A stretch of 25,518 nucleotides of DNA from JAVBNU01 sp964617065 (lineage in GTDB: Bacteria; Cyanobacteriota; Vampirovibrionia; Gastranaerophilales; Gastranaerophilaceae). Positions 1 through 6,553 of the stretch are shown in pieces; the stretch's first letter is position 1; each line of letters starts with the position of its first letter. The DNA lies in assembly GCA_964617065.1 (NCBI GenBank), contig CAZTVM010000016.1, positions 1-25,518 on the forward strand, given 5' to 3'. The position numbers were made by a program, and so were the translations under genes. Under the pieces are notes generated by a model. The model saw nothing but the letters and a program-made list of their open reading frames with translations. It made no database searches and was not told where the DNA came from.

Positions 1-72
1 CGTCCTTAGTTCAGTTGGTAGAACGTCGGTCTCCAAAACCGGATGTCGAGGGTTCGAGTCCTTCAGGGCGCG
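1..72 (+). tRNA. trnW: tRNA-Trp (anticodon CCA), 5' base cut off by window edge
   Basis: The cloverleaf folds fully. The acceptor 3' strand AGGGCGC (65-71) pairs with GCGTCCT, whose first G lies one base before the window. The anticodon stem is 26-30/38-42 with loop CTCCAAA and anticodon CCA at 33-35. The T arm is 48-52/60-64 with loop TTCGAGT. The discriminator is G72, as expected for bacterial tRNA-Trp, and CCA is not encoded. It lies 56 bp upstream of secE, the classic trnW-secE-nusG order, and is probably cotranscribed with it. Confidence 0.95.
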
Positions 73-128
73 TTTTTAGAAAGTCTGTATTAGCTGTGGT
101 TCAATCACTTTATAGAAAAAGAGGAATT

Positions 129-326
129 ATGAATACTCAAGACAATACAAATAAAATAATTGAATATTTTAAAGGTGTCCGTCAAGAATGGAGCAAAATT
201 ACTTGGCCTGAATGGGCTCAAGTTAAAGGCGAAACCATATTCGTTATTCTGATAGTTTTTGTTTTTACTATCATAATTCTGTTTTATGATTTGATATTTA
301 GTTCTGTGTTGAGCATTTTTAAATAA
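129..326 (+). CDS. secE: Preprotein translocase subunit SecE
   Basis: This 65-residue protein is the small essential subunit of the SecYEG inner-membrane translocon. A short amphipathic N-terminal helix holds the family signature EWSKITWP (residues 20-27), and one membrane helix covers about residues 36-62. The length fits the short single-helix SecE of most bacteria. I chose the ATG at 129 because GAGGAA (121-126) sits just upstream; the longer reading frame begins inside tRNA-Trp and is not credible. Its position between tRNA-Trp and nusG is the near-universal arrangement and supports the call. Confidence 0.95.
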   Translation: MNTQDNTNKIIEYFKGVRQEWSKITWPEWAQVKGETIFVILIVFVFTIIILFYDLIFSSVLSIFK

Positions 327-357
327 TTATTGATAATTAGCAAGGTAGGATAAAATA

Positions 358-996
358 ATGACCGGTGAAAAAAAAGAAGTACGTAAAAAACAACCAACAG
401 TCGAAATGAATGAGCAAGGACTTTTAGAAGCTAAAGACACAGAGTTTAAAGCTGAAAGAGAACCTAAAAAAGCCCAAAAAAGATGGTACGTTGTTCATAC
501 TTATTCTGGACATGAAAACAAAGTTAAAGTTAACTTAGAAAAACGTATTGAGTATATGAATATGGGCGATAAAATCTTTCGCATTGAAGTACCTCAAAAA
601 ACTATCACAAAAATTACTAACGGCAAAAAACAAGATCGTGAAGAAAAAATATTCCCCGGCTACGTCCTAGTCGAAATGATTATGGACGACGACAGCTGGT
701 ACGTAGTTCGCCACACGGCAGGCGTCACAAAATTCGTCGGTTCCAGCAAAAAACCGATACCTGCTCGTGATAGCGAAATCAAAAAAATTATCCACAGAAC
801 TCAAACTCAAACTACTAAAGTTGAGTTAGACGTCAAAGTCAACGACAAAGTCCGAATTATAGCAGGTCCTTTCGCTGACTTCATGGGCGACGTGACTGAG
901 GTCTATCCGGATAAATCTAAGCTCAGAGCTACAGTATCTATTTTTGGCAGAGATACCCCCGTTGAGCTTGAATACAGACAAATTCAAAAGGTATAA
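358..996 (+). CDS. nusG: Transcription termination/antitermination protein NusG
   Basis: NusG binds RNA polymerase and links it to Rho or the ribosome. The 212-residue protein has a charged extension of about 41 residues, then the NGN domain starting at RWYVVHTYSGHE (about 42-53) with the signature FPGYVLVEM (about 99-107). A C-terminal KOW domain (about 160-212) includes the segment GPFADFMGDV. Most bacterial NusG proteins are about 175-185 residues, so the Lys/Glu-rich N-terminal extension accounts for the extra length. An AAGGTAGGA ribosome site lies 8 nt before the ATG. It follows secE by 31 bp and is followed 10 bp after its stop by the structured rplK leader. Confidence 0.96.
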   Translation: MTGEKKEVRKKQPTVEMNEQGLLEAKDTEFKAEREPKKAQKRWYVVHTYSGHENKVKVNLEKRIEYMNMGDKIFRIEVPQKTITKITNGKKQDREEKIFPGYVLVEMIMDDDSWYVVRHTAGVTKFVGSSKKPIPARDSEIKKIIHRTQTQTTKVELDVKVNDKVRIIAGPFADFMGDVTEVYPDKSKLRATVSIFGRDTPVELEYRQIQKV

Positions 997-1005
997 TACA
1001 AAACA

Positions 1006-1150
1006 TGTGGAAGGGGACACTCACAATTTTATTGACTCGCTGTTTATCGGCAATTCATCAAAATAAATGACGCCCCCCGCTATGACCACGAAACAGAAGC
1101 CTAAATACGTTTCAATAAGTCAAGGTCATGCCACTTAATTGAAAAAGGAG
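1006..1150 (+). promoter_or_regulatory. Structured mRNA leader of rplK (copy A of a duplicated element)
   Basis: This non-coding stretch between nusG and rplK is closely matched by 1589-1725 upstream of rplA. Pairing seen: GTGG 1007-1010 with CCAC at 1086-1089 or alternatively 1131-1134; GGGG 1013-1016 with the C run 1073-1078; ATGACC 1082-1087 with GGTCAT 1124-1129; GAAAC 1090-1094 with GTTTC 1109-1113. A small hairpin, GCTG with CGGC, lies around 1038-1051. The CCAC at 1086 and the ATGACC helix overlap, so two folds compete. The element ends in the rplK ribosome site. I infer autoregulation, probably by L1 or another product of the operon; I do not recognise a named RNA family. Confidence 0.7.
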
Positions 1151-1156
1151 AAAAAA

Positions 1157-1582
1157 ATGGCAAAAAAAGTTATCGGCAAAATTAAACTTCAAATCGCTGC
1201 CGGAAAAGCTAATCCATCACCACCGGTTGGTCCGGCTTTGGGTCAACATGGTGTTAATATCATGGATTTTTGTAAGCAATTTAATGCTAAAACTGAATCA
1301 CAAGCCGGTTATATTATCCCTGTTGTGATTGACGTTTATGAAGACAGGTCTTTTACTTTCATAACTAAGTCACCACCTGCTGCAGTTTTGATTAAAAAAG
1401 CTATAGGAATTGAAAAAGGTTCAGCTATTCCTAACAAAAATAAAGTCGCTCAAATTACTCACGCACAACTCGAAGAAATTGCTAAAGCTAAAATGAATGA
1501 CTTAAATGCAACAACTATTGAAGCTGCTGTAAAAATGATTGCAGGTTCAGCTAGAGCAATGGGTGTTACAGTAGTAGATTAA
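1157..1582 (+). CDS. rplK: 50S ribosomal protein L11
   Basis: The 141-residue protein is a full-length L11, the GTPase-centre protein that binds 23S rRNA helices 43/44. Visible family features are the N-terminal PPVGPALGQHGVNIMDFCK region (about residues 22-40) and the C-terminal RNA-binding domain ending GSARAMGVTVVD. I chose the ATG at 1157, preceded by AAAAAGGAG at 1142-1150. A TTG at 1139 would add six residues but lies upstream of that site. It is preceded by leader copy A and followed after 6 bp by leader copy B. Confidence 0.97.
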   Translation: MAKKVIGKIKLQIAAGKANPSPPVGPALGQHGVNIMDFCKQFNAKTESQAGYIIPVVIDVYEDRSFTFITKSPPAAVLIKKAIGIEKGSAIPNKNKVAQITHAQLEEIAKAKMNDLNATTIEAAVKMIAGSARAMGVTVVD

Positions 1583-1588
1583 TTATAT

Positions 1589-1725
1589 TGTGGAAGGGGA
1601 CATTCACGTTTTTTGACTTGCTGTTCGGCAGTAATTCAAAATATATGACACCCCCCGCTATGACCACGAAACAGTAGCCAATTACGTTTCAATATGTCAG
1701 GGTCATGCCACTCAATTGAAAAGGA
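1589..1725 (+). promoter_or_regulatory. Structured mRNA leader of rplA (copy B of the duplicated element)
   Basis: This is the second copy of the element at 1006-1150, same orientation, starting 6 bp after the rplK stop. The same helices form: GTGG 1590-1593 with CCAC at 1664-1667 or 1708-1711; GGGG 1596-1599 with CCCCCC 1651-1656; ATGACC 1660-1665 with GGTCAT 1701-1706; GAAAC 1668-1672 with GTTTC 1686-1690. The small inner hairpin is kept with different bases (TTGCTG with CAGTAA, one G-T wobble). Loops and linkers differ between copies while helices are kept, which argues for a functional RNA rather than a recent duplication. Confidence 0.7.
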
Positions 1726-1731
1726 GAAAAA

Positions 1732-2457
1732 ATGGCAAAACTAACGAAAAAACAAAAGAAAATTCAAGAAATAATGGAAGGCTTTGAACAACCTGCTAAT
1801 ATTAAAGACGCGGTTTCTATGCTTCAAAAAGTCAGCGGCGAAGTCGCTAAATTCGATGAAACTGTCGAATGTCACATGCGCTTAGGTATTGACGTCAAAC
1901 ATGCCGACCAACAAATCAGAAGCACCACTGTTCTACCGGCAGGCTTAGGTAAAACAGTCAGAGTCTGCGTTATCGCAAAAGGTGTTAAAGCAACTGAAGC
2001 TAAAGAAGCAGGTGCTGATGAAGCAGGCGCTGAAGAACTCATTGATAAAATCAGCGGCGGTTGGTTCGAGTTTGACACTTTAATCGCTACACCTGATTGT
2101 ATGGGAATGCTCGGCAAACTCGGTCGTGTACTCGGACCTAAAGGCTTGATGCCTAACCCTAAGACAGGTACGGTTACTTTAGATGTTGCTAAAGCTGTTA
2201 AAGATGCTAAAGCAGGTAAAGTTGAATTCCGTGCTGATAAACAAGGTATGATTCACGTTCCTATCGGCAAAGTTAAATTTGACAGTGAAGACTTGCTTAA
2301 AAACTTAGCTACTTTAGCTGATGCTGTGCTTAGAGCTAAACCCTCAGCTTCTAAAGGTACTTATATGAAGTCCGCTTTCATTACCACCACAATGGGACCT
2401 TCTATTAAGTTAGATCCAAAAAATATTCCTGCTGAAATCAAAGAATATTTGAGCTAA
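1732..2457 (+). CDS. rplA: 50S ribosomal protein L1
   Basis: The 241-residue protein is a full-length L1, which binds the mobile L1 stalk of 23S rRNA and in many bacteria represses its own operon. The diagnostic segment GMLGKLGRVLGPKGLMPNPK lies at about residues 124-143, followed by the conserved TGTVT. The ATG at 1732 has AAAAGGAG just upstream, and the ribosome site sits at the end of leader copy B. The operon ends after this gene at a strong terminator; rplJ and rplL, which usually follow, are absent here. Confidence 0.97.
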   Translation: MAKLTKKQKKIQEIMEGFEQPANIKDAVSMLQKVSGEVAKFDETVECHMRLGIDVKHADQQIRSTTVLPAGLGKTVRVCVIAKGVKATEAKEAGADEAGAEELIDKISGGWFEFDTLIATPDCMGMLGKLGRVLGPKGLMPNPKTGTVTLDVAKAVKDAKAGKVEFRADKQGMIHVPIGKVKFDSEDLLKNLATLADAVLRAKPSASKGTYMKSAFITTTMGPSIKLDPKNIPAEIKEYLS

Positions 2458-2473
2458 AAATTTAAAACATAAT

Positions 2474-2515
2474 AAAAGAGACAGTTCACATTTCGACTGT
2501 CTCTTTTGTTTTTTG
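2474..2515 (+). terminator. Rho-independent terminator after rplA
   Basis: A perfect 12-bp stem AAAAGAGACAGT (2474-2485) and ACTGTCTCTTTT (2496-2507) encloses a 10-nt loop and is followed by GTTTTTTG. It lies 17 bp after the rplA stop and should end the secE-nusG-rplK-rplA transcript. Confidence 0.92.
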
Positions 2516-2533
2516 TGATGGGTGTTATTTTAA

Positions 2534-3113
2534 TTATACAGGACTTGCGGATTTAACTAGATTTAAAACTTCAGTTAACTCTGATATTTCTTGATTTATT
2601 CCCTTCCAAATTTGCTATTTCTTGTTGTGTTAATGTTGTTACTTCATTAAAACGTGTTTTGCTAGCGTTTGCTGCATCAATACGGCGTTGAAGGCTTCCT
2701 TCTCTCGCACGTAGACCTGTTAAACGTTCAGTATCAGCTTTAATAGCCTTTTGTAATTCTTCAGTTTTGCTACTAGAAAGCAAATTCAATTTATTTTCAT
2801 TAACCATATCCGCTAGTGATGCACGTCGCTCACTCACCGTCATATTTAAATTAGTTACATTTTCATTTGTAGATGTATTTAAAAGCTCTAATAAATTACT
2901 TCTAGTAGTTTGCGCAGTTGCAACATTTGCTTCAACACCTGCAAATTCTCCACCAGTGGCTCTAAAATCTTGTTTGGCTCTTTTAACTTCATTGTTCGCT
3001 TTTTCTAACTGCGTTTCTCTAGTTGCTATTCTTGATGTTGTATTTTTAATATCGTTCTTTACAGCAGCATGCCTATCTCTCATAGCAGCAGTTTGTTCAA
3101 CTTTCGCCAGCAT
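2534..3113 (-). pseudogene. Coiled-coil protein, apparently frameshifted (lineage-specific)
   Basis: The open part runs from ATG 3113 to TGA 2571 (180 residues) and is a long, charged, almost wholly helical coiled coil with no recognised domain. Near its end, removing one base from the G run at 2601-2603 joins the frame to a natural continuation, GINQEISELTEVLNLVKSASPV split as GINQEISELTEV plus LNLVKSASPV, ending at TAA 2534. This keeps the coiled-coil pattern, whereas the annotated tail (SRNIRVN) does not. No ribosome site precedes ATG 3113. A different frame upstream starts at ATG 3198 with MSLN, the same first residues as the divergent gene at 3246, and stops after 33 codons. I infer a gene broken at one and perhaps both ends, or a base error. 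Confidence 0.55.
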
Positions 3114-3137
3114 AGAAATTGCGTAAAATTAGCTTTT
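3109..3137 (+). repeat. 29-bp direct repeat, copy 1
   Basis: This 29-bp stretch, starting AGCATAGAAATTGCGTAA, recurs exactly at 5164-5192 in the same orientation. Copy 1 overlaps the start of the frameshifted coiled-coil gene. No flanking duplication or inverted ends were seen. Confidence 0.85.
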
Positions 3138-3245
3138 GGAAAATTAAGTTTTGTAAAGAAAATTTATTATTTATGCAATTTTTTTCATTGAGCGACATAT
3201 TACAATTATAACATCAATAATTAACAGCTAAAAAAGGAGAAAAAA

Positions 3246-4097
3246 ATGTCACTAAACCTAAACAACAATAATTCACAAATTGCATTTGGTAGTAGAAATA
3301 CACAGATCATTAATCGTATCCTTACTGGTGATAAAAAAGTTGACCTGCAACCAGCAATTGAATCTATGCGAATAGCTACCGGTGGTACTATAGAGCAGTC
3401 TCAAAGACTAGTTAAGAGCTGTCTCAACAGAATAGCAAAACAAGCTGATCAGCAAGGTGTCGAACTAGACCCAACTGCTGTAAGAGCAGCTCTATTAGAT
3501 ACACTTCCTAAACATGTCGGCATAGGAAAATCTCCATTAACTTCTTTACAATCCAATTTATACAAAGTAGAGGCAAACGGTCAAGAATCAACAAAAATTA
3601 ATGGAGAAATTCCAAATTTAGCTAAAACTCGTGTTGACAATAGAATTGTAGTTATGGAAACAGAAGTTGGACTTTTCGACGCTAAAAGTGCTGCAACTCA
3701 ACGTGGTAGCAGTTTAGGTAATGCCACAAGAAAATTGGTGGAAACCAATAATGGTATCGCTGAAAACAAACGTCAACTAGAACTTCAAAAGAGTATTTTG
3801 GACAGTGCATTTATTAACCGTTACAAGGCAGCATTAAAAGCAGCCAAATTATCAGAAGAAAATGTAGCCACTCTACGTGCAGCTAGAAAAGCCTTAAATG
3901 TTGAAATTGCAGCTTTAGAAAAACGCTACAACTACTTAGAAAGCGAAATAAGCAGGTACCGTAGCTCTGAACAAACTTTGACCACAGAATTAAGAGCAAA
4001 AAATGCAGAATTAATCTCCGCAAAATCTACCTTAGAAGATTTAAGAGCACAAGTCGCAGAAATCAATAAGAAACTTATAACGCTTTTTGATGATTAG
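3246..4097 (+). CDS. Hypothetical coiled-coil protein
   Basis: I do not recognise this 283-residue protein. The N-terminus is Asn-rich and carries SQIAFGS at residues 10-16, a short motif type also seen in the gene at 23011. Residues about 20-110 are mixed helical; about 130-280 form a long charged coiled coil with few breaks. There is no signal peptide or membrane segment. The start is secure: AAAAAAGGAG at 3232-3241 precedes the ATG. It is a single-gene unit with its own terminator at 4116, and it diverges from the frameshifted coiled-coil gene. A structural or scaffolding role is possible but nothing in the sequence proves it. Confidence 0.75.
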   Translation: MSLNLNNNNSQIAFGSRNTQIINRILTGDKKVDLQPAIESMRIATGGTIEQSQRLVKSCLNRIAKQADQQGVELDPTAVRAALLDTLPKHVGIGKSPLTSLQSNLYKVEANGQESTKINGEIPNLAKTRVDNRIVVMETEVGLFDAKSAATQRGSSLGNATRKLVETNNGIAENKRQLELQKSILDSAFINRYKAALKAAKLSEENVATLRAARKALNVEIAALEKRYNYLESEISRYRSSEQTLTTELRAKNAELISAKSTLEDLRAQVAEINKKLITLFDD

Positions 4098-4115
4098 TCG
4101 TTCACTGATATTAGC

Positions 4116-4148
4116 AAAAAGAACTACTCTAAACGGTAGTTCTTTTTT
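4116..4148 (+). terminator. Rho-independent terminator after the coiled-coil gene
   Basis: A 12-bp stem AAAAAGAACTAC (4116-4127) and GTAGTTCTTTTT (4136-4147) with an 8-nt loop and terminal T run lies 18 bp after the stop of the gene at 3246. The next 120 bp (4149-4269) are AT-rich and hold no feature I can support. Confidence 0.88.
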
Positions 4149-4269
4149 ATGTTTAATATAAGTTCAACAAAGTTTTTTTATAATAAAAATGGCAATATTT
4201 TTTTCTCTCTCATCATTTGTTAAAAATATTTTTTATAATTCCAAGATAGCTAAATAAATATTTATATAT

Positions 4270-5121
4270 TTATTCAGATAAAGTTTTTTTTAGAGCAAAT
4301 AACTGCTGACGTAATTTAGCTATTTTAGTTGAGTCAGAACTTATATTCGTAGATAGAAATACTTTTAGAGCTTTATCATAGAATATTTGTGCACTCTCCT
4401 TTTTTTTCTTATTTAACAACTTTTTAGCATGAATAAGTAGTGCTTTAGGTAAAATAGTGGCATCTTTTCTTAATGTAGACTCATTAATCCAATTTTTATC
4501 TAAAAAGTTTAACAAGTCCATATCAACAATTTCAGTATTTATACCAAATTTTTCTAATAAAGTTTTCACTTTAACTAAAGCATTTGGGTCAGCTTCTCCG
4601 TTTAGTTGTCGAATTAAATCTTCATTTCTTGCTATCTGTTCGTTTTGATCCTCTAATATTCTTGCTAAATAAACAGATGCTGACTCGTCTCGTACATCAG
4701 CAGAATGTTCAGTAGCTTTTCTTGCTTCCTCAGTGGTTTTTCTTGCTTCTTCCGCAGCTTTTTCTGCTTCTTTTTTGGCTTTAGCAGCTTCGTCAGCCTG
4801 TTCTTTAGCGAGTTTTTTCGTTTCTTCCATGGCTTTTTTAGCTTCATCAGCGGCTTTTTTAAATTTATCTCCTCTTTTTTTCATACAAAGGTAAATGCCA
4901 CCTGCAGCTAAAGCTGTTACCCCAATTGCGGCAGCTGTTGTGAATGTGTGATTGTGTTTCTCTTTCTTTTTTGTTTGTGAAGATTCAATTGAAATTTTTT
5001 CAGGAACAACAACACTATTTACAGAATCTCTTTGTGGTAAAAAGAATCTGTAGTTATCTGAAATCCAATTGTATTTTTTTGATAGAGGAAATTTTCTATC
5101 GAATACAGTATTGTTGTACAT
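4270..5121 (-). CDS. Hypothetical membrane-anchored Lys/Glu/Ala-rich coiled-coil protein
   Basis: I do not recognise this protein (283 residues from ATG 5121; a GTG at 5133 would add four). It has a polar N-terminal region of about 58 residues, one hydrophobic segment at about 59-80 (TTAAAIGVTALAAGGIYLCM), then a highly regular Lys/Glu/Ala coiled coil at about 86-140. The C-terminal helical region includes a TPR-like stretch at about 222-255 (ALLIHAKKLL through YDKALKVFL). There is no clear ribosome site before either start. It could tether something to the membrane. It lies downstream of the secreted TPR gene on the same strand, separated by about 100 bp that contain repeat copy 2. Confidence 0.7.
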   Translation of the reverse strand: MYNNTVFDRKFPLSKKYNWISDNYRFFLPQRDSVNSVVVPEKISIESSQTKKKEKHNHTFTTAAAIGVTALAAGGIYLCMKKRGDKFKKAADEAKKAMEETKKLAKEQADEAAKAKKEAEKAAEEARKTTEEARKATEHSADVRDESASVYLARILEDQNEQIARNEDLIRQLNGEADPNALVKVKTLLEKFGINTEIVDMDLLNFLDKNWINESTLRKDATILPKALLIHAKKLLNKKKKESAQIFYDKALKVFLSTNISSDSTKIAKLRQQLFALKKTLSE

Positions 5122-5163
5122 TATTTCACACACTAATCTTCACAAATCATACAAAACATCTCA

Positions 5164-5192
5164 AGCATAGAAATTGCGTAAAATTAGCTTTT
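5164..5192 (+). repeat. 29-bp direct repeat, copy 2
   Basis: Exact copy of 3109-3137. It lies between the stop of the TPR gene (5226) and the start of the coiled-coil gene (5121). Unlike copy 1 it does not touch a coding region. Confidence 0.85.
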
Positions 5193-5225
5193 ATTAAGAA
5201 TATTTACAAAAAAGTAAAAAATAAA

Positions 5226-5780
5226 TTATTTAAGTCGTTCCAATCTAGAGTACAATTCAGAATTTTTGCCGTTCAAGTGTGTGCATTTTAGGTAATATTT
5301 TTTAGCATTTTGTACATCACCTAATTTTTCATAAATAATACCAATTTGGTAGTTTGTTTCAAAATCTTCATTATAGCCGTTTTCTTCGGCTCTGATGTAA
5401 TATTTCAATGCTCTAATGTACTCTTTTTGTTTGAAATAATATTCGCCTAAACAGAAATTCACATTAGGACTTGTAGGAGCTTGATTAATAGCGATTAAAA
5501 AAGTTTTTTTTGCATCTTTCATACGACCTGCGTACAAGTAGGACATTCCTAGACCGAGAGTAGCATCTATATTACCAAAAGAAAGTTCACAAGCTTTTTT
5601 GTAATATTCTATCGCTGTGTCTAAATCATTGTCCATATTATATGTTTTGTATCGTTCCAGTTTAAAATCAGCCGTTTGCATATAAAAATCAATATAACTT
5701 TCATCGTCAAATAGTTCAGAAAACGCACTTCCTAAAGAAAATGAAAAAACAAAAACCAAAGCAAAAATTTTTTTCAGCAT
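5226..5780 (-). CDS. Secreted tetratricopeptide-repeat protein
   Basis: The 184-residue protein starts with a Sec signal peptide (MLKKIFALVFVFSFSLGSAFS, split as MLKKIFALVF and VFSFSLGSAFS). About four TPR units follow from residue 50 to the end, recognisable by the repeated pattern A-x-x-Y-Y-x-x-A (AIEYYKKA, ALKYYIRA, AKKYYLKC). TPR proteins mediate protein contacts; here the place of action would be the periplasm. It is translationally coupled to the upstream SH3-like gene: the stop and start abut as TAAATG at 5783-5778, and GAGGG lies within the end of that gene. The exact partner cannot be read from the sequence. Confidence 0.85.
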   Translation of the reverse strand: MLKKIFALVFVFSFSLGSAFSELFDDESYIDFYMQTADFKLERYKTYNMDNDLDTAIEYYKKACELSFGNIDATLGLGMSYLYAGRMKDAKKTFLIAINQAPTSPNVNFCLGEYYFKQKEYIRALKYYIRAEENGYNEDFETNYQIGIIYEKLGDVQNAKKYYLKCTHLNGKNSELYSRLERLK

Positions 5781-6437
5781 TTATTTTACCCTCGGAAATA
5801 ATAACAATTTGCCGTCATCGGTTCGCCAACGTAAATAGCCGATTTTTTCGTTGTTGCCGATGTCCAACACTCTCACTAACATCCAGTTCCCTTTTATATA
5901 AACCAGTTTGATGCTATACGCATGTTGATAATTAGCGACTAATTTCATGTCTTCTTTTTTTTCAAAAGGCTGGGCATAGAGTTTTCGCTCATCAGCCGGA
6001 ATATCTTTGAACAAATATAGTCCGTTTTTTTTACCGTAATTCATGTAAAACTGTCGCCAAGACTGAACTTTCTTTGTGTCTGACTTTATCCAACCACATA
6101 AATCTTTTTTTTGGTCGTAACAAATGTAGCACCAACCATCATCTTGCTCGTCAATCACGACCAAAAACGCAATATTTTTGGGAGGCACTTTAGCCAAAAA
6201 ATATTCACTGTAATTTATTTCATTCATTGAAGTCAAGTTTGTAGTCGGATTATTTACCTGCAAAGTTAGCAATTTTTGAGCATTTTCATCAGGCTCTGAA
6301 TAAACAGTAACAGTATTTGTGATTTCTACAACTCCAAAGCCTGATTTTTTTATATCGGAAGAATAATAAGGCTCTGCAAGTACAGATGCTGTTAAAAATA
6401 TAATTATAACAAATAATAAAAACATATTTTTATACAT
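5781..6437 (-). CDS. Secreted SH3-like domain protein
   Basis: From ATG 6437 the product is 218 residues with a clear signal peptide (MYKNMFLLFVIIIFLTASVL, then AEP). The region after it (about residues 35-115) has the look of a bacterial SH3 domain, with a VTVYSEPDENAQKL stretch and a closing GWCYICYDQ...GWIKSD pattern. Such domains often bind peptidoglycan or proteins in the cell envelope. A frame start 12 codons earlier exists, but it would put charged residues before the signal peptide. No ribosome site is visible; a TATAAT (6444-6449, complementary strand) sits 6 nt before the ATG, so the transcript may be leaderless. It forms a two-gene unit with the TPR gene. Confidence 0.75.
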   Translation of the reverse strand: MYKNMFLLFVIIIFLTASVLAEPYYSSDIKKSGFGVVEITNTVTVYSEPDENAQKLLTLQVNNPTTNLTSMNEINYSEYFLAKVPPKNIAFLVVIDEQDDGWCYICYDQKKDLCGWIKSDTKKVQSWRQFYMNYGKKNGLYLFKDIPADERKLYAQPFEKKEDMKLVANYQHAYSIKLVYIKGNWMLVRVLDIGNNEKIGYLRWRTDDGKLLLFPRVK

Positions 6438-6513
6438 AATAAAATTATACTTTATAAATCTGAGTTTGAACACAATATATTTTAATCAACAAAGCCATAA
6501 ACTAAAATATAGA

Positions 6514-6543
6514 TTGTGAAATAGAATTTTAATGTGTTATCAT
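6514..6543 (+). promoter_or_regulatory. Putative promoter of the heptosyltransferase gene
   Basis: TTGTGA (6514-6519), an 18-nt spacer and TATCAT (6538-6543) make a good sigma-70-type promoter. The ATG is only 10 nt after the -10 box, so the 5' leader would be a few bases at most. No SD site is present. Confidence 0.5.
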
Positions 6544-6553
6544 ATTTTATGTT

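Noticed and set aside
15..128. Longer start for secE inside tRNA-Trp
   Set aside because: The extension overlaps the tRNA; the ATG at 129 has its own ribosome site and gives a normal SecE.
1139..1156. TTG start for rplK six codons upstream
   Set aside because: The AAAAAGGAG site lies inside this extension and fits the ATG at 1157.
1589..1731. Conserved TTGACT in both leaders as a promoter
   Set aside because: No -10 at a constant spacing from it in the two copies; the shared helices explain the conservation better.
4705..4911. Phe/Ser-rich rightward ORF
   Set aside because: It is the complement of the Lys/Glu-rich coiled coil of the real leftward gene.
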